A DNA stretch of 64,000 nucleotides, from positions 496,001-560,000 of the forward strand of contig CAWIKR010000003.1 in assembly GCA_963836775.1 (NCBI GenBank), given 5' to 3'. This document shows, piece by piece, positions 9,620-18,806 of this stretch. The notes below the pieces were generated by a model. It worked only from the letters and a program-made list of their open reading frames with translations. It was not told the origin of the DNA and made no database searches. Within the stretch, counting starts at the first letter, position 1, and each line of letters begins with the position of its first letter. Made by a program: the position numbers and the translations under genes. This DNA is from DASQPR01 sp963836775 (lineage in GTDB: Bacteria; Actinomycetota; Actinomycetes; Mycobacteriales; Micromonosporaceae).

Positions 9620-12081
9620 GCGTCGCGGTGCAGGATCCACCGCTGGCGCTCGGCACCGGCCACGGCGGGATGCCCGCACGAACCGCCGTCGCGCGCTGGG
9701 CCTGGCGGCTTTTCCGGCGCGAGTGGCGGCAGCAGTTGATCGTGCTTGCGCTGCTGCTGATCGCTGTGGCAGCAGCGACGATCGGGCTCGGCGTCGGGGC
9801 CAGCGCGCCGTCCGAAGCCTCGATGTTCGGCACCGCCGATTACCTCGTGACGGTGAGCACCACCGGCACTCAGCTCCAGGCCGACATCGCCAAGCTGCGC
9901 AGCTCGTTCGGCACCATCGACGTCATCGCCCATCAGACCCTCCCGGTCCGCGGCTCGGCGAACGGTGTCGATCTGCGCGACCAGGACCCCAATGGGCCGT
10001 ACGGCCGGGTGATGTTGCGGCTGGACCAGGGCCAGTGGCCACACGGCCCGGGCGAGATTGCCGTCACCGATCGCGTCGCTCGAATCTTGCACCTGCGTGT
10101 CGGCGCTGCGTGGGACGAGGGCGGCGCTCGTCAAACCGTGGTTGGCCTGGTCGAGAATCCACTTGATCTGAACGACTCGTTCACCCTGGCCGCACCTGGT
10201 CAGATCGCCGCGCCGGACCATGTCGACGTGCTCGTCAAGGCGTCGCGGGCCGACTTCACTTCCAAGCCGCTCCCGGACCAAACCTCGATCCAGATCCGAT
10301 CCAGCGGCGACGACGCGTCTAGCGTCATGGTTCTCATGCTGACGACGATCGCATTGGTCTTCGTTGGTCTGCTGGCGGTGGCCGGGTTCACGGTGATGGC
10401 TCAGCGCCGGCTCCGCGCCCTAGGGATGCTCGGCGCGATCGGCGCGAGTCACCGGCACATCCGGCTGGTCCTGCTGGCCAATGGCGCGGTCATCGGCGCC
10501 GTCGGCGCGCTCGCCGGTGCCGCCGTCGGGATCGCCGGTTGGGTCGTCCTGAGTCCGCAACTTGAGTCGGTCCTCGGGCACCGGATCGACCGCTTCAAAC
10601 TGCCCTGGGCGCCGCTGGCCGTCGCCATCCTGCTGGCGATCGCGACCGCTGTGATCGCCGCCTGGTGGCCGGCCCGAGCGGCCGCCCGCATTCCCACCGT
10701 CGCGGCCCTGTCGGCCCGGCCGGCGCCGCCGCGCCCCGCTCACCGGTTTGCAGCGATCGGCGCGGCACTCCTGGTTGTCGGGCTTGTCTGCCTGGTGAAG
10801 GCCGACCAGACCAAGTCGCTGTTCATCGTCGGCGGTGTGCTGGCGACGGCGATCGCGTTGCTGTTGCTCGCTCCGGTCGGTGTCGCCACCATCGGACGGT
10901 TGGCCCACGTCGCGCCTCTGGCAGCCCGGCTGGCCATGCGTGATCTGGCGCGCTATCGAGCCCGATCCGGGGTGGCGCTGGCGGCGATCGCCCTGGCCGT
11001 CGGAATCGCGGCGGTCATCGCCCTGAGCAGCGCCGTCACCGTGGCGAAGGCGGCCGCTCCGGCCGGCGGAAACCTGCCTGCCGACCAGATCATTGCCTGG
11101 ATCTCGTCAGAATCGATGGGCGGACCGGTGCAGGTGCTCACGCCAGCTCAGACGAGTCAGCTGCGGCAGCAGGTCGACGCCATGGCTGCTGACCTGCACG
11201 CCGCGTCCGTCGTGCCGCTCACCGGTGCGGTGGACCCGACCGGTCCGCTGGAACGCGGTGGGCGCACGCCGACCATGCTGGGCCAGCCGCGCGCCTCTCA
11301 CATTGACGAACGGGACGGTGTCGTCTTCAGCACCAACGGGGCGCTTCCGCTCTTCGTTGCCACACCCGAGCTTCTCGAGCACTACCGAATCGCCGGTTCG
11401 ATCGTCGGTGCCGGCACCGACGTGCTCACCCCACGCCAGAGCCTTTCCGGGTACGAGCCATTTCCCGGCCGCTTCCCGCCCTGGCAGCCGGTCCTCCAAC
11501 GCGTGCAGCTGCCCAGCTACACGTCACTTCCCAACGCGCTGATCACCGCACACGGCATGACGTCGTTGCATCTCACGGCGATTCCAGTCGGCTGGCTGAT
11601 CGACGCCCCCGAGGCGTTGACCACGGCGCAGATCGACAAGGCGCAAGAAGCCGCGGCCGCGGCCGGACTCACCATCGAGTCCCGCCCGACCGGTGCCGAT
11701 CAGGCGCGACTGGCCGACGAGTTCACCGCCGCCGGCATCGCCTTGACTCTCGGCGTGCTGGCGATGACCGTCGGGCTCATCCGGAGTGAGACGGACCGGG
11801 ATCTGCGTACGCTGACCGCGACCGGAGCCCGGCGGCGCACTCGGCGGGCACTGACCGCGGCGACCGCGTTCGCGCTGGCGCTCGGCGGGGCTGTCGTCGG
11901 CACCGCATGTGCCTACCTGGCAGTGCTCGCCTGGTATCACCGGGAACTGCATTGGCTGGCTGATCCACCCGTCAGCAATCTGCTGGCGATCCTCATCGGC
12001 CTGCCGATCGTCGCCTACGCCGGCGGTTGGTTGCTCGCCGGGCGGGAGGCGCCGGCGATCGCCAGGCAGCCGTTGGATTAG
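9616..12081 (+). CDS. FtsX-type ABC permease with two permease repeats
   Basis: 821 aa from the ATG at 9616, which overlaps the ATPase stop (ATGA). There is one TM helix near residues 38-60, a large extracytoplasmic region (about 60-240), then three TM helices carrying the first FtsX motif (VAGFTVMAQRRLRALGMLGA, about 255-270). A second unit follows from about residue 460, with a further external domain and C-terminal helices (EFTAAGIALTLGVLAMTVGL, RSETDRDLRTLTATGARRRT). Paired with the MacB-type ATPase, it probably extrudes a lipophilic compound or antibiotic, or acts on envelope lipids. The substrate is unknown. Confidence 0.88.
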   Translation: MSVAVQDPPLALGTGHGGMPARTAVARWAWRLFRREWRQQLIVLALLLIAVAAATIGLGVGASAPSEASMFGTADYLVTVSTTGTQLQADIAKLRSSFGTIDVIAHQTLPVRGSANGVDLRDQDPNGPYGRVMLRLDQGQWPHGPGEIAVTDRVARILHLRVGAAWDEGGARQTVVGLVENPLDLNDSFTLAAPGQIAAPDHVDVLVKASRADFTSKPLPDQTSIQIRSSGDDASSVMVLMLTTIALVFVGLLAVAGFTVMAQRRLRALGMLGAIGASHRHIRLVLLANGAVIGAVGALAGAAVGIAGWVVLSPQLESVLGHRIDRFKLPWAPLAVAILLAIATAVIAAWWPARAAARIPTVAALSARPAPPRPAHRFAAIGAALLVVGLVCLVKADQTKSLFIVGGVLATAIALLLLAPVGVATIGRLAHVAPLAARLAMRDLARYRARSGVALAAIALAVGIAAVIALSSAVTVAKAAAPAGGNLPADQIIAWISSESMGGPVQVLTPAQTSQLRQQVDAMAADLHAASVVPLTGAVDPTGPLERGGRTPTMLGQPRASHIDERDGVVFSTNGALPLFVATPELLEHYRIAGSIVGAGTDVLTPRQSLSGYEPFPGRFPPWQPVLQRVQLPSYTSLPNALITAHGMTSLHLTAIPVGWLIDAPEALTTAQIDKAQEAAAAAGLTIESRPTGADQARLADEFTAAGIALTLGVLAMTVGLIRSETDRDLRTLTATGARRRTRRALTAATAFALALGGAVVGTACAYLAVLAWYHRELHWLADPPVSNLLAILIGLPIVAYAGGWLLAGREAPAIARQPLD

Positions 12082-12092
12082 CCCGCCGGGTT

Positions 12093-12130
12093 ATCGCTGG
12101 CTCACGACCCGACGGCCGTGAGCCAGCGAT
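12093..12130. terminator. Bidirectional hairpin between convergent genes
   Basis: Perfect 14-bp inverted repeat: ATCGCTGGCTCACG (12093-12106) and CGTGAGCCAGCGAT (12117-12130) with a 10-nt loop. It lies 12 bp after the permease stop and also covers the last codons of the convergent nucleotidyltransferase gene, so it could end both transcripts. Confidence 0.7.
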
Positions 12131-12749
12131 GACCCGGGTGTACGCGCGCCAGCAGCTCGGCGAGAGCGGCGCGCTGAGCCGGAGACAGGTGCGGGATGGT
12201 TGCCTCGAAGTCGGCCTGATCCTTGGGGCGGGCGTGCTTGGCCTTGAACAGCAGGACCAATTCGGGTGCCAGGTACGGAATGCCAGCCGGGGAGAAGCAG
12301 ATGATGTCATCGTAGGGGAGGCGGATGGTCTCGTCGTGCCGGCAGATCCAGGTGTCGCCGTCGTGCGGTTCGCGGAACACGTCGACCAGGTAGTCGTTCG
12401 TGCCCGGATCGCGCACCCAGCTCTGGTGCGTGACGGCCAGCACCTCCGGTGTGGCGTTCTCCCAGATCCGGCCGCTGCTGACGGCGTCAACGGCGTACTC
12501 CGAAAAGCGTTCGCGGATCTCCGGGAATCTCGCGATCGGGACCCCGATCTCAAGGTCTCCATGAGCGCGCGTCTGGTAGCCGCGGAACAGGTCCAATGCC
12601 CAGCCCGCGGCTACATACCAAGGCATGGCGAGTCCGGCCAGCCGGTGTGCGATGGCGCTCGGGGTCCAGGAGGTCGACCACCGGCCGCCGAGGGCCTCGA
12701 TGTCCGCGGGTGAAAGCTCGATGCCTCCGGGCGGCAGTTGCTCGCTCAC
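12102..12749 (-). CDS. Nucleotidyltransferase-like protein (aminoglycoside adenylyltransferase-related fold)
   Basis: 215 aa from a GTG at 12749; the longer open frame upstream reads as non-coding. The segment MPWYVAAGWALDLFRGYQTR followed by AHGDLEIGV matches the AGGWALDLF...R.H.DLDI core of ANT(2'')-like nucleotidyltransferases. In that family the Asp pair (here D-x-E in DLEIGV) binds metal. The end PKDQADFEATIPHLSPAQRA is the usual helical tail. Many such proteins are chromosomal and of unknown substrate, so aminoglycoside resistance should not be assumed. The second Asp is replaced by Glu, which may lower activity. It is convergent with the ABC operon. Confidence 0.65.
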   Translation of the reverse strand: MSEQLPPGGIELSPADIEALGGRWSTSWTPSAIAHRLAGLAMPWYVAAGWALDLFRGYQTRAHGDLEIGVPIARFPEIRERFSEYAVDAVSSGRIWENATPEVLAVTHQSWVRDPGTNDYLVDVFREPHDGDTWICRHDETIRLPYDDIICFSPAGIPYLAPELVLLFKAKHARPKDQADFEATIPHLSPAQRAALAELLARVHPGHRWLTAVGS

Positions 12750-12985
12750 CGGATGCCGTCCCACTCGATTTGATCTGACATCGGTCGACCGTATCTCGGG
12801 CGACCGGGCCGAGATCCCGTTGCCTGCGGCGAGAGCGCCGCGTCCTTGTGAGGTCGAGACTGGAGCGGCGTCCGTGGGTGACTGGGTTGGCCCGCGCCGC
12901 GCGCATCGAGCCGGTCGAGGCCCTGCGCCGCTAGCGGTCCTCAGCTGCCGGATCGCGGCAACCGCACGGATCGGCGGTGGCCGTC

Positions 12986-13768
12986 CTAGACTGCCGCGAT
13001 CTCGGAGCTGAGCAATTCCGAGACTGTCACCAGCCGGAATCCGCGGTCGCGGAGGGCGGTGATGATGTCGCCGAGCCGGCGCAGCCCGGGCAGGCGGTGC
13101 GGGTCCCCGACGTCGTGCAGCAAGATGATGGTGCCTGGCACGACCGCCTCTACCAGCCCGTCGACCGGATCCTGCGGGTTGAATGACGAGATGGCGACGG
13201 ACCAGAGCACGACTTCGTAGTCCATGTCGTTGGCGGCCAGGATGGTGGAGCCGCCGAGGTGGCCCCACGGCGGCCGGAACAGAGTCGGCTCCCGGCCGGT
13301 GACGTCGGCGATTTCATCGTGGGCCGCCTGCAGCTCGCGCCGGACCGCGGCCGGGCCGAGTCGTGCCAGGTCGGCGTGTGACCACGTGTGGTTGCCGACA
13401 TCGTGCCGGTCGAGCCGACCCTCGACGACCGTACGATTCGCCCGCAACTGCCGCCCCACCATGAAGAATGTGGCGGGTGCCGCCGCGGCGTCGAGGGCGT
13501 CGAGAACTATCGGAGTCCAGTGCGCGGCCGGTCCGTCGTCGAACGTCAGTGCCACCGTCGGGTCCGTCGTCTCCGCAAACCAGTGAATCCCGACGCTGCC
13601 TCGCCGGGTCCACTTCGGCAGGTCGGCCGTGGCTGCGTAGCCGCCGTCGATGGGCAGGCGGTCCGGCCCGAGGATCTTTGGGATCGTACGGCTGAGATAG
13701 ACCGCACCCGCGCCCGCAGCGGCTGCGAAACCGTCACGCAACAGCGTGCGTCGGCTGAAATCCCCCAT
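12986..13768 (-). CDS. Tat-exported polysaccharide deacetylase (CE4/NodB family)
   Basis: 260 aa. I chose the ATG at 13768 because GGAGAGG lies 7 nt upstream; two earlier in-frame ATGs have poor spacing. The N-terminus MGDFSRRTLLRDGF then AAAAGAGAVYLS is a twin-arginine signal (SRRTLL). The CE4 motifs are in order: TFDDGP (metal-binding Asp pair), HTWSH (metal His residues), RPPWG, and LLHD with the catalytic His near the C-terminus. The family removes N-acetyl groups from peptidoglycan, chitin or related glycans outside the membrane. It stands alone, in the same direction as the nucleotidyltransferase but 236 bp before it. Confidence 0.88.
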   Translation of the reverse strand: MGDFSRRTLLRDGFAAAAGAGAVYLSRTIPKILGPDRLPIDGGYAATADLPKWTRRGSVGIHWFAETTDPTVALTFDDGPAAHWTPIVLDALDAAAAPATFFMVGRQLRANRTVVEGRLDRHDVGNHTWSHADLARLGPAAVRRELQAAHDEIADVTGREPTLFRPPWGHLGGSTILAANDMDYEVVLWSVAISSFNPQDPVDGLVEAVVPGTIILLHDVGDPHRLPGLRRLGDIITALRDRGFRLVTVSELLSSEIAAV

Positions 13769-13955
13769 GGACATTCCTCTCCGAGGCGCGGTGCTCATCG
13801 GCCGCACCCCGGATGATCTTAGTGACGTCCGGCCACCCACAAACTGGTCTCAGCCGTCTCATGCCCACCGCGCTTCAGCCAGAAAGAGATGCGCGGCAGC
13901 CGAGCGTCCTAGAAGACCTCGGCGAAGCAGCCAACGGCGACGGCCACGGTGAGAA

Positions 13956-14183
13956 TTGGCAGGACCAATGCCATTAGGGATTTGGGTATCTGCTTTCGAA
14001 CTTCCAAGATTGGTCGAGGCGTCGGTCGACGCGCGGGAGGCTGCGCGGTTCATCGTTGCCCAGATTGAGGGCCGCGTCCTGCTGGCAAAGCTGCACAGCG
14101 ATCCGGCCCAGATGGACGCGCTGTGGCAGAACTCGCTGGACCTGTTGCAGGCTCCCGCCTCGACGGCGTCGGTTGCCGCCTGA
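13956..14183 (+). pseudogene. C-terminal remnant of a TetR-family regulator
   Basis: The frame begins after a TGA at 13950 and has only a TTG start without ribosome site. It encodes about 75 residues that look like the end of a TetR protein: AFELPRLVEASVDAREAARF, then IVAQIEGRVLLAKLHSDPAQ and a short helix ending in LLQ. The DNA-binding domain and two thirds of the ligand domain are missing and nothing related lies upstream. I read it as a 5'-truncated gene. The alternative, a small independent helical protein, cannot be excluded. Confidence 0.45.
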
Positions 14184-14194
14184 GCACCGCGTGG

Positions 14195-14914
14195 TCAGCG
14201 GCGCTCGGCGTAGTTGCCCCGCACGACCGCCACCGGGGCGCCCGCGGTGCGGATCAGGCCGTCAACGGTGGAGCCGAGACGAAGCCCGAGGAATCCGCCG
14301 TGCCCCCTCGATCCGACGACGATCAGGCCCGCGCGGGAGCCGATCTCGGCCAGGGTCGCGACGGCGTCCGCCGAGTGCACCGCCGAGCTGTTGATCTTCA
14401 GGTCCGGGTAGCGGCCACTCCAGCCTGAGGTCGCTTCGGTAACCAGCCGTTCGGCTTTCTCGGCCGAGTCGGTGACCGAGTAGGACTCGTCGACCAGCGG
14501 TTCGACGTCGTGGATGTCGAACAAATCCCAGGCGAAGACTGCCTGAAGCTCGCTCGTGCGGGCAATCGCCTGGTCGACGGCGAACGCGAGGGCGTGCTGC
14601 GACTCCGGCGATCCATCGATGCCGACGACCACCGGCTCCCCCCGGAATTCGGCGGGATCGTCGGCGAAGTCGCCGACCGGCCGCAGGACCATGACCGGGC
14701 ATTCGGCGTGCGACGCGACCTGCGCCGAGAACGAGCCGGTGAGGTGTGCGATCAGCCCCGCGGTGGCGCGGGTAGCCATCACCACGAGGCTCGCTGTCCG
14801 GGACTCGTCGACCAGAACCGACGGCGTCGATCCCAGCTCCGCGCGGGTTTGAACGGCTACGTCCGGATACCTCTCGGCGACCGCGCTGCGGGCCTTGACG
14901 AGCTGCAGCGGTCG
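14195..14914 (-). pseudogene. Tandem universal stress protein, 5'-truncated
   Basis: The downstream part is a complete UspA domain (PVVVGIDGSPESQHALAFAV to GSTVDGLIRTAGAPVAVVRG, with the ATP-loop GSRGHGGFLG). Before it is the second half of another UspA domain (VVMATRATAGLIAHLTGSFS, ECPVMVLRP). Reading upstream in the same frame, recognisable sequence runs back to about 14914 (RPLQLVKARSAVAERYPDVA) without any start codon, then meets a TGA at 14921-14923. The first ATP-binding strand of domain 1 is thus missing. A shorter product from the GTG/ATG near 14785 could still supply one intact domain. Confidence 0.75.
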
Positions 14915-15006
14915 CCATCTTCAGCGTCACTGTCAGCGTTGTTCGGCAGCCCGCCATGTCACAAGGCCAAGAGGCCCTAACCGGCCGGGCGGCCTGGGGC
15001 ACATCG

Positions 15007-15498
15007 TCAGGCTCCGCTTTGAGCGACGCTAGTGCTCGTTACGCGGCTGGACGTCGTCCGGGCGGTCGGAATCACGACAACTGGGCAGGTCGCCGAGCGG
15101 ATACACGCTTCGGCAACCGAGCCCACGGCAACGTGGTAGGGGCGAGTGTGCCCATGGCTACCGAGAACGAGGAGGTCAGCACCGTCTGCTGCGCGTACCA
15201 GGACATCGCTCGTCTTGCCGCGGACCGCTTCCGCCGCGATCACCGCTCCCGGATGTGCGCCAATCGCGCGATGCACCGCGCCGTCGAGAGTGCGCTCGGC
15301 GGCGATGCGTGGATCTTCGAGGCGGACAGCGACGCTTTCGGGTTCGAGGTCCGGATCGAAGTCCCATGCGGTGACTGCCTCGACCGCCACGGGCTGGCCG
15401 TATCCGATGCGTGCGGCCGCCTCGGCAAGGGCCCATTCGAGCCCACGATCGGATCCCTCTGATCCGTCGATGCCGACCACGATCCGATAGGTCTCCAT
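15007..15498 (-). CDS. Universal stress protein, single UspA domain
   Basis: 163 aa from the ATG at 15498, preceded by GGAGCAG; another ATG 12 nt upstream is possible. It starts METYRIVVGIDGSEGSDRGL, has the nucleotide loop LLVLGSHGHTRPYHVAVGSV (G-2x-G-9x-G[S] pattern) and ends with the CPVVVIPTAR strand, so it should bind ATP. In actinobacteria such proteins are often induced by hypoxia or dormancy. It is divergent from the CBS-BON gene and lies next to the truncated tandem copy, which together look like a stress-response cluster. Confidence 0.88.
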   Translation of the reverse strand: METYRIVVGIDGSEGSDRGLEWALAEAAARIGYGQPVAVEAVTAWDFDPDLEPESVAVRLEDPRIAAERTLDGAVHRAIGAHPGAVIAAEAVRGKTSDVLVRAADGADLLVLGSHGHTRPYHVAVGSVAEACIRSATCPVVVIPTARTTSSRVTSTSVAQSGA

Positions 15499-15779
15499 GA
15501 TCTGCTCCATTCGTCTCGGCAGCGGCTGTTTCGTGTCAACGGTTGCGGCTGGCCGGGCCGGTGCGTAGGGCCGGAGGACCCGCAATCTGCGCGGCTCGTC
15601 AGGTGCCGCGACCGCATCCGGAGCGACGTTGCCGCATCACCGCTGAGCAGGCCAAATGTGGCCGACTATGGTGCCGAATGGCCCTACCCCGCCCCGGACG
15701 CCGGCGCTGTGATGGAGAAACCGACCGAGCTACGGCTGGGTCCGCAGGAGTTCACGAAAGCAGCTTGGGGGGGCGAATC
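15499..15779. promoter_or_regulatory. Divergent promoter region between universal stress and CBS-BON genes
   Basis: 281 bp without a convincing gene. The only notable element is the imperfect dyad GGGCCGGAGGACCC at 15568-15581, loosely like the GGGxC-GxCCC core of DosR/DevR-type boxes controlling stress-protein and CBS genes in other actinobacteria. The match is weak and no promoter hexamers could be assigned. Confidence 0.25.
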
Positions 15780-16439
15780 ATGGCCATCCAGACAGTCGCC
15801 GAGGTAATGACGCCCGGCGTCATCACGGTCCGACCGGAAACCGGCTACCAGCATGTCCTCAATCTGCTCATCGAACACGAGATCAGCGCCGTGCCGGTCG
15901 TTGACGACAGCAACCGCGTGCTCGGCGTCGTCAGCGAGGCCGACCTTGCGACCAAGGTCGAGTTCGCAGCGGTATGGCCGGTCCAGCATCGACAGTCGCA
16001 GAGCGCTCGTCGGCAGCAAGCGGCGGCGGCGAAATCCGTCGCGGGCACGGCCGGCGAGCTGATGTCTGCTCCGGCCGTGACGATCGACCGCGACGCGTCG
16101 GTCGCCGCGGCTGCCCGGCGGATGGCGGAGGCACACGTCAAGCGCATGCCCGTGGTCGATGCTGATGACCGGCTGATCGGAATCGTCTCGCGTCGAGACC
16201 TGCTCCGTACGCACCTGCGCAGTGACGTTGCAATCCGCGCGGACGTTGCCGACCTTCTTGAGGACTGGTTCCGGCAACAGCGCGGACAGATCGGGATAAC
16301 GGTCTCCGAGGGGGTTGTCACACTGGTCGGCAACGCCGCCGACCGTCGGCAAGCAGAGCATGCTGTGCTCCTGGCGTCGTCCATCGACGGCGTCGTCGCG
16401 GTAGTGGATCACCTCGCTCCGGTCGACCGGGCGGCCTAG
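15780..16439 (+). CDS. CBS-pair and BON domain protein
   Basis: 219 aa from the ATG at 15780, with GGGGGGGCG upstream. Two CBS motifs lie at about residues 8-60 (AEVMTPGVITVRPETGYQHV, SAVPVVDDSNRVLGVVSEAD) and 85-145 (GELMSAPAVTIDRDASVAAA, VKRMPVVDADDRLIGIVSRR). A BON domain follows at about 148-215 (GQIGITVSEGVVTLVGNAAD). CBS pairs bind adenine nucleotides and BON domains bind membranes or other macromolecules; the full protein is a common actinobacterial stress or energy-sensing type with no enzyme activity known. Divergence from universal stress genes supports a shared stress regulon (inference). Confidence 0.88.
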   Translation: MAIQTVAEVMTPGVITVRPETGYQHVLNLLIEHEISAVPVVDDSNRVLGVVSEADLATKVEFAAVWPVQHRQSQSARRQQAAAAKSVAGTAGELMSAPAVTIDRDASVAAAARRMAEAHVKRMPVVDADDRLIGIVSRRDLLRTHLRSDVAIRADVADLLEDWFRQQRGQIGITVSEGVVTLVGNAADRRQAEHAVLLASSIDGVVAVVDHLAPVDRAA

Positions 16440-16449
16440 CCAGCGGCGG

Positions 16450-18717
16450 TCACCGCGTCAACACGGCCCGGTTCTCATCCGGCTGGCGCGGAATGCCGGG
16501 CTGATCGACGCTCTCGGCGGCACCGGATATCGGTTCGCCCAGCATCACTCGGCGGACGACCCGTTCGCTCGCGGTCCCGTCACGGAACGGGCAGAAGCGA
16601 TCGCGGAACGCAGCTCTGACCTTCGTGGCACCCTGCGAGGAGATCTCACCGATCGCGAACGCGTTGACCAGATCGTTGAAGGTCGTCGCGACCACGCCGG
16701 GGGGCGTCCGGAACAGGTCGAACGTCACGCCGCGAGTCAGCTTGTAGGTTTCCCAGTCGGGGGCGAAGATCACGATTGGCCGGTCGAGATGCGCGTAATC
16801 GAACATCAACGATGAGTAGTCGGTGATGAGGACGTCCGATGCGAGATACAACTCCTCGACGACCGGCCACGCGGAGACATCAAGCACCCGCGGGTGCCGG
16901 CCGCCGCTTCCGGCATTCATCGCCGTCGGAGCGTCGAAATGATGGGTACGCAGCAAGATGCGTACGCCCGGGCCGAGCACGTCGGCCAATTGATCGGTGT
17001 CCAGCGGCGGCTCGAATCCGGCCTGGTACTCGCGATGCGTGGGGGCGTACAAGACGACCTGCTCATCGTCGCGCAGGCCGAGCTTGGCGCGGGCCACTGC
17101 GACATCTGCCGGTGTGGCGCGGTCCAGGACGTCGTTGCGGGGGTAGCCGAACTCGATGGTCTCGTAGTCTGCCGGGTAGGCGCGCCCCCAGACCTCGGTG
17201 TTGAATGCGCTGGTGCTAAGGCTGTAGTCCCACATCCCGCAGCGCCCCAGCAGAGCTTCGAGGTCCAGCGAGCGGCCGCCAACCGGCCACCGGTAATGGT
17301 CCATCCCCATGGCCTTCAGCGGAGTGCCGTGGTGGGTCTGCACGAAGACCGAACCCTTGCGTTTGCGGTACGGCGGCCCGAAGTTCACGTTGTTGACCAG
17401 GTATTTCGCTCGTGCCAGCAGCTTGAGATGTTTGGCCGAGCCCACGACGGCGTAGTCGACACCGGGCGGAACCGTCTCGATCGCACTCCGCTTCACCAGG
17501 AAGACACCGTGGACGTGGGGTGCGAGGACTCTCGCCGCGTCGTAGATCGCCGCCGGGTTGCAGCGAACGCTGTTGCCCCAGTACGACGAGTAGACCGCGA
17601 GGTTGTCGTTCAGCGGGAGACGCCGCTGCACGTGGTAATAGCCGTGCAGCACACCCCGGCGACCGCGCTTGGCGGTCTCGGCCGCTGACCGCTTGCCCTG
17701 ACGAAGCAGCCGCTTCGCGCGCCGCCCGAGGGTCCGTGCCACCCGGAACAGCTCACCACCGCGCGCGATGCCCCATTTGCCCGCAGGCTTGCTGCCGCTG
17801 CCGCTGCCGCTGCCGCTGCTGCCGGCTCCGGCGCCGCTCCCGCGATATCGCGCGTAGTCAGCGGCCATTCGCTTGGCGAATTCGCGGCGGCTCTTGCGAG
17901 CAATGCGCTTGGTTTTGACCAGGATCGCCACGCAGTGCGCGAGCATCCGGTCGGCCATCGCCTGGCTCACGGCCGGATCGTCGATGCCCAACCGGTCGAG
18001 GTCGTTGAAGGCGATCGCGTACTGGTCGAAGACGTGAAAGTGCCGCCGGTCGTCGGGAGCCGCGGTAATTGAGCCGCGTCGGCCGGCTCGGTAGTGGTAG
18101 CAGATCCGATATAGCGCGCTGATTCGCTCCGCCGCCGCCACCACGGTGTATGTGTGCGAAACGTCCTCGTACCAGCCGCGCCGGAAACTGATGCCCAGGC
18201 CGGCCAACCATTCGCGGCGAATCACTCGGTTCCACGCCGTGTGGAGCACTCGGAGCACGTCCGGATAGTCCTTGGCAGTGAACACGTCCGGCACCGCCCC
18301 GACCGGGACGCGGGTGTGCAGGCTGCCGCGGCGCACTTCGCGGTCGATGCCGACCCGGGCGAACTCGACCAGCAACACGTCGGGTGCGGTCTCGGCCAAG
18401 CGGCGGGCGACCGCTCCGAGCGCGCCGCGGGCCAGCCAGTCGTCGCTGTCGACGAACCAGACGTAGTCGCCGGTGGCGACCGCCATGCCGGCGTTACGCG
18501 CCTCGCCGAGACCGACGTTCTCCGGGAGGTGGATGACTCTCACCCGGTGATCGACGCGTGCGTATTCTTCGAGGATCTCGCCCGAGCGATCAGGAGAACA
18601 GTCGTCAACGGCGATCAGTTCAAAGTCGGTAAACGACTGTTCCAGAATCGAGTCGACGCATTCGTGCAGGTAGCTGGCGACGCCATGGACCGGCAGGACA
18701 ATGCTCAACAACGGCAT
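16450..18717 (-). CDS. Fused GT2 glycosyltransferase and CDP-glycerol glycerophosphotransferase (teichoic-acid polymerase type)
   Basis: 755 aa, ATG preceded by TAGGAGAT. Residues 1-260 are a GT-A family 2 transferase: LLSIVLPVHGVASYLHECVD, ELIAVDDCSPD, and VWFVDSDDW as the DxD site. A Gly/Ser-rich linker (about 295-312) and a basic stretch follow. From about residue 365 there is a Glyphos_transf domain with FVQTHHGTPLKAMGMDH, YAPTHREYQ, LLRTHHFD and VLITDYSSLMFDYAHLDRP, the usual TagF signatures, including the catalytic-type His of the HGTPLK segment. It probably adds polyol-phosphate and sugar to wall teichoic acid at the cytoplasmic membrane face. It lies downstream of a second Glyphos_transf gene on the same strand. 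Confidence 0.88.
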   Translation of the reverse strand: MPLLSIVLPVHGVASYLHECVDSILEQSFTDFELIAVDDCSPDRSGEILEEYARVDHRVRVIHLPENVGLGEARNAGMAVATGDYVWFVDSDDWLARGALGAVARRLAETAPDVLLVEFARVGIDREVRRGSLHTRVPVGAVPDVFTAKDYPDVLRVLHTAWNRVIRREWLAGLGISFRRGWYEDVSHTYTVVAAAERISALYRICYHYRAGRRGSITAAPDDRRHFHVFDQYAIAFNDLDRLGIDDPAVSQAMADRMLAHCVAILVKTKRIARKSRREFAKRMAADYARYRGSGAGAGSSGSGSGSGSKPAGKWGIARGGELFRVARTLGRRAKRLLRQGKRSAAETAKRGRRGVLHGYYHVQRRLPLNDNLAVYSSYWGNSVRCNPAAIYDAARVLAPHVHGVFLVKRSAIETVPPGVDYAVVGSAKHLKLLARAKYLVNNVNFGPPYRKRKGSVFVQTHHGTPLKAMGMDHYRWPVGGRSLDLEALLGRCGMWDYSLSTSAFNTEVWGRAYPADYETIEFGYPRNDVLDRATPADVAVARAKLGLRDDEQVVLYAPTHREYQAGFEPPLDTDQLADVLGPGVRILLRTHHFDAPTAMNAGSGGRHPRVLDVSAWPVVEELYLASDVLITDYSSLMFDYAHLDRPIVIFAPDWETYKLTRGVTFDLFRTPPGVVATTFNDLVNAFAIGEISSQGATKVRAAFRDRFCPFRDGTASERVVRRVMLGEPISGAAESVDQPGIPRQPDENRAVLTR

Positions 18718-18806
18718 ATCGATCTCCTACACTCGCTGCTCGCCGGGGTAGGGCGGCACAGCGGAACTGCGCGATACATGATTTCCGGGGGGTTTGGCAC
18801 GGCCGG

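Noticed and set aside
12102..12749. Aminoglycoside resistance gene
   Set aside because: Only the general nucleotidyltransferase fold is supported; the metal-site change and chromosomal setting give no basis for a resistance claim.
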